From Chelatococcus sambhunathii (GTDB lineage Bacteria; Pseudomonadota; Alphaproteobacteria; Rhizobiales; Beijerinckiaceae): a stretch of DNA of 64,000 nt. Below, piece by piece: positions 57,735-64,000 of this stretch. Both the position numbers and the translations under genes were made by a program. The first letter of the stretch is position 1; the number at the start of each line of letters is the position of its first letter. The notes under the pieces were generated by a model, which did not search any database, was not told the origin of the DNA, and saw nothing but the letters and a program-made list of their open reading frames with translations. The stretch is taken from assembly GCF_001418005.1 (NCBI RefSeq), contig NZ_LIOL01000014.1, forward strand, positions 17,131 through 81,130, in the 5' to 3' direction.

Positions 57735-58465
57735 CGGCGGCTGTTCGGACGTCCAGGGTGTCGAAATCCTACGGGGCCTTCGTTGCCCTGAAGGACGTCG
57801 ATCTTTCCGTCGAGCCCGGCGAGCGGCGCGCCATCATCGGACCGAACGGCGCCGGCAAATCCACGCTGTTCAGCATCATTGCGGGCCAGAAGCCGCCGAC
57901 CTCCGGTTCGATCTTCATCGACGGCGCCGACATGACCGGCGCGCGCCCGGACCAGTTGTGGGCGAGGGGCCTCAGCCGCACGTTCCAACGCAATCAGCTG
58001 TTTCAGAACCTCACGGTCTGGGAGAACGTCGAGTTGGCTTGCGCGGCGCATCACCGCGGCCTGTTCAAGTCGGTTTCGAGAGATGCTCTCGACGACGAGA
58101 TTGGCGGCGTCCTCGAGCGGGTCAATCTCCTGGGAAGCCACGACGTGCGGGTGGCCAATATGGCCTATGGCGAGCAGCGCCAGCTCGAGCTGGCGCTGGC
58201 GCTGGCTGGACGGCCGAGAATTCTCCTGCTCGATGAACCGACCGCGGGTATGTCTCCCGCCGAAACGCAGGCGATGCTGCGGATGATGATCGCGCTGCCG
58301 CGCGAGATCACCATCCTCATCGTCGAGCACGACATGGATGTCGTCTTCTCGCTCGCCGATCGCGTGATGGTGCTCAACCTCGGCGAGGTCCTGGCCGACG
58401 GCACCGTGCGCGAGATCCAGGGCAACAGGAATGTGAGCGAGGTCTATATGGGGAAGGCACTATGA
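57731..58465 (+). CDS. livG: ABC transporter ATPase (LivG)
   Basis: A 244-residue ATP-binding subunit. Walker A is GPNGAGKST, the signature region reads MAYGEQRQLELALAL instead of LSGGQ, as usual in LivG, and Walker B is ILLLDEPTAGMSP. The C-terminal extension (LADGTVREIQGNRNVSEVYMG) is typical. It overlaps LivM by ATGA and drives uptake together with LivF. Confidence 0.92.
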   Translation: MTAAVRTSRVSKSYGAFVALKDVDLSVEPGERRAIIGPNGAGKSTLFSIIAGQKPPTSGSIFIDGADMTGARPDQLWARGLSRTFQRNQLFQNLTVWENVELACAAHHRGLFKSVSRDALDDEIGGVLERVNLLGSHDVRVANMAYGEQRQLELALALAGRPRILLLDEPTAGMSPAETQAMLRMMIALPREITILIVEHDMDVVFSLADRVMVLNLGEVLADGTVREIQGNRNVSEVYMGKAL

Positions 58466-59187
58466 GCGAGCCTCTGCTTTCGCTCAGCGGCGTCAATACC
58501 TATTATGGGGAAAGCCACATTCTCCATGATCTCGGCTTCGACCTGCGCAAGGGCGAGGTCGTCGGCATCCTGGGGCGCAATGGCGTCGGCAAGACCACGA
58601 CGCTGCAGAGCATTCTCGGCATTCCCGCGCCGCGCAGCGGCGAGATTCGGTTCCGCGGCGAGACGATTTCCGGCTTGCCCACGCACGATATCGTCTCGCG
58701 CGGCGTCGGCTGGGTCCCCCAGGGGCACCGGATTTTTCCAACGCTGACCGTCGTCGAGAATATCGAGCTCGCGGCAGCCCGTTCCCGGCCCGGTTCCTGG
58801 ACCGCCGAACGGATTTACGAGGCGTTCCCGCGCCTCCATACGCGCCGCGATGCGCGCGGCGGGTCGCTTTCCGGAGGTGAGCAGCAGATGCTCGCGATCG
58901 CGCGCGCTCTCGTGCAGAATCCGGAGCTCTTCCTGATGGACGAGCCGTCGGAAGGATTGAGCCCGCTGATCGTTCAGGAGATCGGCGCTCTGATCAAGCG
59001 GCTGAATGCCGAGGGAAACACCATCCTGCTGGTCGAGCAGAACCTGGCCTTCGCACTGAGCATCTCTCACCGCATTCTCATCATGGCGAAGGGAGCCATC
59101 GTCTATTCGGGCAAGCCGGACGATATCCGGGACGATCCGGACATCACGCACAGGTTCCTGGGAGTGGGGACAGCAGCGGCGGACTAG
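58462..59187 (+). CDS. livF: ABC transporter ATPase (LivF)
   Basis: A 241-residue ATP-binding subunit overlapping LivG by ATGA. Walker A is GRNGVGKTT, the signature LSGGEQQMLAIARAL, and Walker B LFLMDEPSEGLSP. VPQGHRIFPTLTVVENI is characteristic of LivF. A short hairpin covers its stop codon. Confidence 0.92.
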   Translation: MSEPLLSLSGVNTYYGESHILHDLGFDLRKGEVVGILGRNGVGKTTTLQSILGIPAPRSGEIRFRGETISGLPTHDIVSRGVGWVPQGHRIFPTLTVVENIELAAARSRPGSWTAERIYEAFPRLHTRRDARGGSLSGGEQQMLAIARALVQNPELFLMDEPSEGLSPLIVQEIGALIKRLNAEGNTILLVEQNLAFALSISHRILIMAKGAIVYSGKPDDIRDDPDITHRFLGVGTAAAD

Positions 59188-59196
59188 CCGCCGCTG
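59174..59196 (+). other. Hairpin over the livF stop codon
   Basis: CAGCGGCGG-ACTAG-CCGCCGCTG is a perfect 9-bp stem with the livF stop in its loop. There is no T-run after it, so it is more likely a 3'-end stabiliser or a partial terminator that lowers expression of the acyl-CoA synthetase gene downstream. Confidence 0.5.
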
Positions 59197-59219
59197 TCGA
59201 AGAATTACGGAGTACGCAT

Positions 59220-60785
59220 ATGAACATCGGCTCGGTTCTGACCGATGCGGCGAAGGCTTCGCCTGAGCATATCGCCATCATCTACGGAGATCAGCGCCGC
59301 ACCTACCGCGACTTCAATTCGCGCGCCAATCAGCTCGCCTCGCAGCTGCGCAAGATCGGGGTGCGCAAGGGCGATCGCGTTGCGATCCTTCAGAAGAACT
59401 GCCCGGAACTTCTCGAAACGATGTTCGCCACCTTCAAATGCGGTGCCGTCACCGTTCCGATGAATGCGCGTCTGCATCCCAAGGAGGCCGCCTATATCCT
59501 TCAGGATTCCAGCGCAAAGGTCCTGGTCTTCACCGAGGAGTTCAACGCCGGTCTCGAGACGATCCGTGCCGAGATCGCAAACGTACAAACCTTCATCGGT
59601 GTCGGCAAAGCGCCAAGCTGGGCGACACCCTACGAGGACTTCATCGCCGGCGGCGACGCCGCCGATCATGATGAAGCCTGCAGCAGCGACGATCTGGCCT
59701 GGCTGTTCTATACGTCAGGCACCACAGGCAAGCCGAAAGGCGCCATGGACAGCCACGGCAACCTGCGGTTCATGACCGAGCACTATCCGCGGGAAGTCTA
59801 CCAGCTCAAGCCGGACGATATCGTCATGCATCCCGGGCCGTTGACGCACGGGAGCGGCTTGTGGGCCATCCCGATCACGGCAGGGGGTGGAACGCATCTC
59901 ATTCCGCACGCGGCAAGCTTCGATCCCGACCACATCTTCGGTCTGATCGAAGAGCATCGTGTGACCAAGATCGCGTTCATCGCGCCGACGATGATCACGA
60001 TGCTGCTCAACGCGCCGAATATCGGGAAATACGACCTCTCGTCGCTCCGGTTCATCGGTTATGGCGGCAGTCCGATGTATGTCGAGGACCTGAAGCGCGC
60101 CGTGAAGCAGTGGGGCCCGGTGCTCTGCCAGATCTATGGCCAGGGCGAGACGCCGATGACGATCACGATGCTCACGCCGGAAGACCACAGGATCGCCATG
60201 GAGAATCCGGAGCTGGAAAAGCGGCTCGCCTCGGCAGGACGCATCCGTGAGGATATCGAGATCGCCGTTCTCGACGATAACGACAGGCCGCTCGGCGATG
60301 AGCAGATCGGAGAAATATCGCTGCGCGGCGGCTGCGTGATGAAGGGCTACTGGAACAAGCCGGAAGCCACAGAAGAAGCCTTCAAGAACGGCTGGTATCA
60401 TACCGGCGATCTCGGCAAGCGCGACAGCGACGGCTTCTATTATCTGCTGGATCGCAAGAAGGAGCTGATCATCACCGGCGGCGCCAATGTTTATCCGCGG
60501 GAGGTCGAGGAGGTGCTGCTGCTGCATCCCGGCGTGCTTGAGGTCGCGGTCATCGGCGTGCCGGATCGGCTGTGGGGAGAATCGGTGATGGCGGTGGTCA
60601 GGCCGCGCCCCGGCGCGAAGCCGACCGAGGAGGAGCTTCTCGACCTCTGCCGGCAGCATCTGTCGGGCTACAAGAAGCCGCGCTTCATCCGCTTCCAGGA
60701 CGATTTGCCGAAGAGCGGCTATGGCAAGATCATGAAGCGGGAACTGAAAGCATCCATCATCGCCGAATTGCAGGCCGCGCCATGA
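59220..60785 (+). CDS. AMP-forming acyl-CoA synthetase
   Basis: A 521-residue ligase of the ANL superfamily. The P-loop is LFYTSGTTGKPKG, then YGQGETPMTITML (A5-like motif), YHTGDLGKRDSDGFYYLLDRKKELIITGGANVYPREVEEVL and the C-terminal PKSGYGKIMKREL with the catalytic Lys. It activates a carboxylic acid to its CoA thioester at the cost of ATP to AMP. This is the entry step for the substrate imported by the Liv transporter; chain length or ring type cannot be read from the sequence. Confidence 0.9.
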   Translation: MNIGSVLTDAAKASPEHIAIIYGDQRRTYRDFNSRANQLASQLRKIGVRKGDRVAILQKNCPELLETMFATFKCGAVTVPMNARLHPKEAAYILQDSSAKVLVFTEEFNAGLETIRAEIANVQTFIGVGKAPSWATPYEDFIAGGDAADHDEACSSDDLAWLFYTSGTTGKPKGAMDSHGNLRFMTEHYPREVYQLKPDDIVMHPGPLTHGSGLWAIPITAGGGTHLIPHAASFDPDHIFGLIEEHRVTKIAFIAPTMITMLLNAPNIGKYDLSSLRFIGYGGSPMYVEDLKRAVKQWGPVLCQIYGQGETPMTITMLTPEDHRIAMENPELEKRLASAGRIREDIEIAVLDDNDRPLGDEQIGEISLRGGCVMKGYWNKPEATEEAFKNGWYHTGDLGKRDSDGFYYLLDRKKELIITGGANVYPREVEEVLLLHPGVLEVAVIGVPDRLWGESVMAVVRPRPGAKPTEEELLDLCRQHLSGYKKPRFIRFQDDLPKSGYGKIMKRELKASIIAELQAAP

Positions 60786-61513
60786 GCCCACGCACAGCTA
60801 TCATTACCGGAGCGGCAAGCGGCATCGGCCGGGAATGCACCCGGATGCTGCTCGCCGCCGGATGCAGCGTCGTCGCGATCGACCTGAAGGCCGAGGCGGT
60901 GCAGGCTGCGTTTCCGGACGCGGGTGATGCGTTGCGCGCGCTGTCCGCCGACATCGGCGACATCGCGCGGCTTCGCGAGACGGTGGACCGTGCCGTTGCC
61001 ATGCTCGGCGGCGTCGACGCCTTGCTGCATTTCGCCGCGATCTGGACGGGAAAGACCTGGGACGAGACCGAGCCCGATGAATGGGAGCGTGTTCTCCGCA
61101 TCAACGTCACCGGAACGTTCTTTCTCGCGCGTTACGTTGCCGAAAAGATGATCCCGAACGGGCGCGGTGCGATCGTGCTCACCGCCTCCGATTCCGCCAA
61201 GGTCGGCGGCGTCGCCGGCGGCCCGGCCTATGTGGCGTCGAAGGGCGCGGTCATCGGCCTGACCCATTCGCTGGCGAAGGCGCTCGGCCCGAAGGGCATT
61301 CGCGTGAACGCCGTCAATCCGGGCGTGGTGCGGACGCCGATGACCGCGGCGTGGCCGGCCGCGGTCAAGGACAAGGCGATCGAGCTCACGCCGCTCGGCC
61401 GCCTCGCGGAGCCGGACGACATCGCGAGCGTCGCCTGCTTCCTCGCCTCCGAGCAGGCCAAATTCGTCACCGGTGAGGTGGTCGAGGTCAACGGCGGGTT
61501 CTATTTCGATTGA
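60782..61513 (+). CDS. SDR-family oxidoreductase
   Basis: A 243-residue short-chain dehydrogenase, ATGA-coupled to the synthetase. It has the cofactor motif TGAASGIG (residues 10-17), acidic D in VVAIDLK indicating NAD preference, HFAAIW in place of NNAG, catalytic Ser in TASDSAK and YVASK (Tyr, Lys), and the C-terminal VTGEVVEVNGGFYFD. It probably oxidises a 3-hydroxyacyl-CoA-like or ring hydroxyl intermediate, as BadH does in alicyclic acid degradation. Confidence 0.9.
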   Translation: MSPRTAIITGAASGIGRECTRMLLAAGCSVVAIDLKAEAVQAAFPDAGDALRALSADIGDIARLRETVDRAVAMLGGVDALLHFAAIWTGKTWDETEPDEWERVLRINVTGTFFLARYVAEKMIPNGRGAIVLTASDSAKVGGVAGGPAYVASKGAVIGLTHSLAKALGPKGIRVNAVNPGVVRTPMTAAWPAAVKDKAIELTPLGRLAEPDDIASVACFLASEQAKFVTGEVVEVNGGFYFD

Positions 61514-61520
61514 GGTGCAT

Positions 61521-62630
61521 ATGCCGAAGGCCCTTGCCGCCGTCCTGGAATCGCCGCGGAATTTCCAGCTGCGCGAGTTCGCAATCCCGGAGATCGGCGA
61601 GGACGATGCCGTCCTGCGGGTGGAGGCCTGCGGGCTGTGCGGAACCGATTACGAGCAGTGGCTCGGTCATCTCAAGGACTGGGGCGGCGGCATGCCGATC
61701 ATCCCCGGCCACGAGGTCATGGGGTTCATCGAGCGGATCGGGCCGCAGGCCGCAAAGCTCTGGAATGTGAAGGAGGGCGATCGGGTCGCGATCGAGCCCG
61801 TCATTCCCTGCGGTCATTGCGAGGATTGCGTGCAGGGCGCCTATACGCGCTGCCGATCCGACAAGGGATACGGACTCTATCAGAATATCCACGTCGCGCC
61901 TTCGCTGTGGGGCGGATATGCGACGCACCTCTATCTCCATCCGCGAACCATGGTGCACAAGCTTCCGTCGCAGGTGCCGACGGATGTCATGACCCTGTTC
62001 AACCCTCTGTCGAACGCGATCCGCTGGGTGTACGAGGCCGGCGGCGTCGGTCTTGGTTCAAGCGTGGTGATCGCGGGACCGGGACAGCGCGGCCTTCTCG
62101 CCGTCGCGGCCGCGAAGCGGGCGGGTGCCGCCACCATCATTGTCACGGGCACGACGCGGGACGGGGCGCGCCTTCAGCTTGCCGAACGGCTCGGCGCGAC
62201 CGCGACCATCGACGTGCAGGCGGAAGACCCGGTAGAGCGGGTCATGGCTTTGACCGGAGGCAAGCTCGTCGACGTGGTGCTCGACGTGTCCGCGGGAGCG
62301 GTGGCGCCGGTCGTGCAGGCGATCGATATGGTCAAGCGAGGCGGGCGTATCGTGCTCGCCGGGCTCAAGGGACAGAACAAGTTGAACGACTTTCCCGTCG
62401 ACAAGGTCGTCTTCCGGGAAATCGAGCTGGTCGGCGTGCTCAGCGCCGGGTGGCGGCCGACGGAACTTGCGATCCAGATGATCGGCGAGAGCGGTGCTGA
62501 GCTGCGCGCCCTCTGCTCGCATTCGTTTCCGCTGGAACAGGCCACGGATGCCGTGCGCTCTCTCGGACGCGAGAGCTCGGACGGCCGCGAGGCGGTGCAC
62601 GTCACGCTATGCGTTAACGGTATCGGGTGA
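61521..62630 (+). CDS. Zinc-dependent MDR alcohol dehydrogenase
   Basis: A 369-residue medium-chain dehydrogenase from the ATG at 61521 behind GAGG. Catalytic zinc ligands are in CGLCGTD and GHEVMGFIERIG; the structural zinc loop C-x2-C-x2-C-x7-C is complete (CGHCEDCVQGAYTRC). The Rossmann motif is VVIAGPGQRGLLAVAAA. It likely oxidises an alcohol (possibly the alcohol form of the acid substrate) with NAD. It is the last gene of the operon and its end overlaps the monooxygenase remnant on the other strand. Confidence 0.88.
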   Translation: MPKALAAVLESPRNFQLREFAIPEIGEDDAVLRVEACGLCGTDYEQWLGHLKDWGGGMPIIPGHEVMGFIERIGPQAAKLWNVKEGDRVAIEPVIPCGHCEDCVQGAYTRCRSDKGYGLYQNIHVAPSLWGGYATHLYLHPRTMVHKLPSQVPTDVMTLFNPLSNAIRWVYEAGGVGLGSSVVIAGPGQRGLLAVAAAKRAGAATIIVTGTTRDGARLQLAERLGATATIDVQAEDPVERVMALTGGKLVDVVLDVSAGAVAPVVQAIDMVKRGGRIVLAGLKGQNKLNDFPVDKVVFREIELVGVLSAGWRPTELAIQMIGESGAELRALCSHSFPLEQATDAVRSLGRESSDGREAVHVTLCVNGIG

Positions 62631-62996
62631 CGTGACGGCGAAGGCAGGTTCGGGCTGCGACGCGACCCACGACCGTAGGACGCGGTTCGCCGCAGCCGGC
62701 GGCATCATTTTGAAATCCGGGAGGGCTTCGCGTCCCGGTCGGTGATGCGCCGAGTAAGGCGCGGGGCTGCTCCGGCCGGATCGTGCCGCGCCAAGCGACA
62801 TGTTGGTCGGGCCGGATCAGCACAAAGGGCGCCTCATAGAGCTCGCGCAGCGCCCGATCCGGCTCGCTGACGACGGTGAGCGGCACGCCGAGCTCCCGCG
62901 CCTCGACGCGGGCGCGGTCCGGCATCGCAGCGTCGGCTTCGTCGAGGCCGAGGAGCGTGGAATCAGGGCCGAATGAATCGTAGAGTGCACGTCGAC
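62614..62996 (-). pseudogene. C-terminal remnant of an FAD aromatic monooxygenase
   Basis: The open frame encodes ALYDSFGPDSTLLGLDEADA, then GVPLTVVSEPDRALRELYEAPFVLIRPDQHVAWRG. These are the thioredoxin-like C-terminal domain motifs of PheA/TfdB-type flavin hydroxylases (LYD.FGP.FTLL and YGA..VLVRPDQHVAWRG). A stop codon lies directly upstream in frame and the FAD and substrate domains are missing, so it is a relic. It implies that a degradative gene once lay here in the opposite orientation. Confidence 0.75.
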
Positions 62997-63470
62997 CTCA
63001 ACGCTTGCAGAGGCGGTGAAAAATTGGCGGAAGGAGCAGCTCGGCACCTTGCGCAGCCAAGCGACTACCCGCGGCAACTTGCATGAACGTAAAACGGCGC
63101 GACTTTATTGTCGCAAGTCATCGGCAAAAGCTCGCCGCCAAGATGACGTGCCAAGATTTCTATTGAATGGTGGAATTCAATTGGCAGAATAGCGTGCCGG
63201 CGCTGACCGGAATCGCCTGCGGCAAAGCGTCCACGAAAGCGCTTATGTTTCCGGGTTTGACGGCGACGCCTTTGGAATCGCTTGGATGTTCTGCTTCCAG
63301 AACTTAAGCGTCGGGAATTCTGGAAGCACTGTGGAAGCAAGAGGGGAGGAACGGGCGCAACCTGGCGCGAAATACTGCGAAGGTGCAGAGTAGAAGAAAT
63401 CCTCGGAACCGGCGGAAATGTCGGGCTAATTCGAAGACGTGCGAAAGTAATCGCAGTCGGTTGCCTTTAA
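62997..63470. other. Non-coding stretch before the tRNA fragment
   Basis: No convincing gene. The sequence is less GC-rich than the operon and contains short frames on both strands without ribosome sites or recognisable domains. A short inverted repeat pairs TTCTGGAAG and CTTCCAGAA (63290-63325 area: CTGCTTCCAGAA ... TTCTGGAAGCA), possibly a terminator for leftward transcription or an end of an old element. Confidence 0.4.
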
Positions 63471-63515
63471 CTCATAACCTGAAGGTCGTAGGTTCAAATC
63501 CTACCCCCGCAACCA
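63471..63515 (+). other. 3' half of an initiator tRNA(fMet) gene, probable attachment scar
   Basis: The 45 bases run from the anticodon loop (CTCATAA, anticodon CAT) through the variable loop and T arm (GTAGG-TTCAAAT-CCTAC) to the acceptor end CCCCGCA-A-CCA, as in alphaproteobacterial tRNA(fMet). The 5' half is absent: the bases before CTCATAA (GCCTTTAA) cannot pair with CCTGA. A copy that begins in the anticodon loop and includes the 3' end is the usual core left by integrases that enter tRNA genes. Confidence 0.8.
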
Positions 63516-63546
63516 AAATTACGAAGCAATATCAACGGCTTCGACA

Positions 63547-63574
63547 AACGCCCCGGACTCGCGTCCGGGGCGTT
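63547..63574. terminator. Terminator downstream of the tRNA fragment
   Basis: AACGCCCCGGAC-TCGC-GTCCGGGGCGTT is a perfect 12-bp GC-rich stem with a tetraloop, 31 bases after the tRNA CCA. It probably is the original terminator of the tRNA gene, meaning that the sequence right of 63515 is the native chromosome flank. Confidence 0.75.
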
Positions 63575-63659
63575 CGCATGTTAACTCCGCAATACCTCCG
63601 CAAATCGGGGGCTGCTGCGGTGGAGTCCCTATCGTGGGCTCCCCACACCAACGGCGCTG

Positions 63660-64000
63660 TGACCTGCCCCCCGCCGGTCCCTCATTCATTGTGAGAGCCC
63701 AGGGGTTTGGTAGCTGATCTCCATCGCCGGCGGTAGCGGCCGGGCGGTGGAGCTGATTACGTTGCGCAACCGCCCGGCCGCGGGGTTCAGCCGCACGGCT
63801 TCGGGGGTAAGCCCGCCGTGCGCCGAGTGTGGGCGCACGTGGTTGTAGTCGAGCCGCCAGCGCTCGATCACGGCGCGGGCCTCGGCCAGATTGGCGAAGA
63901 CCTCCTCGTTCAGACACTTGTCGCGCAGCTTGCCGTTGAAGCTCTCCACGAAGCCGTTCTGTTGCGGCTTGCCCGGCGCGATGTAGTGCCAGTCGACGCC
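63660..64000 (-). mobile_element. IS3-family insertion sequence, right end (continues past window)
   Basis: TGACCTGCCCCCCG at 63660-63673 resembles the terminal inverted repeats of the IS407 group of the IS3 family and lies 26 bases outside the transposase stop codon. The element runs off the right edge, so only its 3' portion is visible; the other end and any target duplication cannot be seen. Confidence 0.65.
63686..64000 (-). CDS. IS3-family transposase OrfB, C-terminal part
   Basis: Partial at the right edge. The visible 104 codons begin [35 protein letters not shown] and continue [30 protein letters not shown], the end of the rve (retroviral-integrase-type) catalytic domain of IS3-family OrfB; VESFNG contains the final catalytic Glu of the DDE triad. 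The C-terminus LSQ is close to the inverted repeat. Confidence 0.9.
   Translation of the reverse strand, partial: GVDWHYIAPGKPQQNGFVESFNGKLRDKCLNEEVFANLAEARAVIERWRLDYNHVRPHSAHGGLTPEAVRLNPAAGRLRNVISSTARPLPPAMEISYQTPGLSQ

Noticed and set aside
63065..63470. Short frames on both strands in the gap before the tRNA fragment
   Set aside because: No ribosome sites, no domains, composition unlike neighbouring genes.
1..64000. CRISPR arrays, rRNA genes, complete tRNA genes
   Set aside because: No regularly spaced repeats, no rRNA signatures and only a tRNA 3' half were seen.

Overview
The window looks like a high-GC alphaproteobacterial chromosome, most probably Hyphomicrobiales/Rhizobiales close to Bradyrhizobium or Rhodopseudomonas. 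This rests on the codon style, the GTA-type tail proteins, the Liv-type ABC transporter with Cox-type molybdenum hydroxylase, and an alphaproteobacterial initiator-tRNA sequence. It is an accessory region: a small signalling/defence-like triad, one nearly complete prophage, a catabolic island, and a right edge with a tRNA scar and an IS element.

1-3.35 kb (+): three coupled genes encode a von Willebrand A protein, a PP2C-like phosphatase and a membrane-anchored kinase-like protein with an OB-like domain. This matches the TerY-phosphorylation triad architecture. By eye it is AT-richer than its neighbours.

3.37-28.2 kb (-, late genes): lysis (two or more small membrane proteins, a 3-TM holin, an alpha/beta hydrolase, a GH108 endolysin), a C1q-like fibre, GTA-type baseplate/hub proteins (TIM-barrel megatron, NlpC/P60, DUF2163, DUF2460), tape measure, frameshifting tail chaperones, tail tube, neck proteins, then a lambda-type head module (gpE capsid, gpD decoration, S49 protease with nested scaffold, gpB-like portal, gpW, GpA terminase and small terminase). 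Opposite-strand cargo genes sit inside this operon, including a Phd/PIN toxin-antitoxin pair with its own promoter and palindrome.

28.3-43.8 kb: three small + genes, a terminator, two tandem ParB-domain DNA methyltransferases, a Fic protein with a 13-bp palindrome over its ribosome binding site, a RuvC-like resolvase, a DUF927 primase/helicase, a RecD-like helicase, a Cas4-like nuclease, a Sak4-like ATPase, and excisionase- and Cro-like DNA-binding proteins. 43.9-46.8 kb: CI-type S24 repressor, a broken zinc-finger gene, a small membrane protein, a secreted thermonuclease and the tyrosine integrase.

47.1-62.6 kb: a folD remnant, then a GntR-controlled catabolic operon: HMGL-like synthase/lyase, Cys-less isochorismatase-fold hydrolase, crotonase, three-subunit molybdenum hydroxylase, LivKHMGF transporter (livK broken by an in-frame amber codon), acyl-CoA synthetase, SDR and zinc MDR dehydrogenase. 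Together they suggest uptake, CoA activation, ring hydroxylation and hydration of a (hetero)aromatic or alicyclic carboxylate; the substrate is not determined.

62.6-64 kb: a flavin monooxygenase C-terminal remnant, a 45-nt copy of the 3' part of an initiator tRNA (probable attachment scar) with its terminator, and the end of an IS3-family element running off the window. I saw no CRISPR array, rRNA gene or complete tRNA gene.
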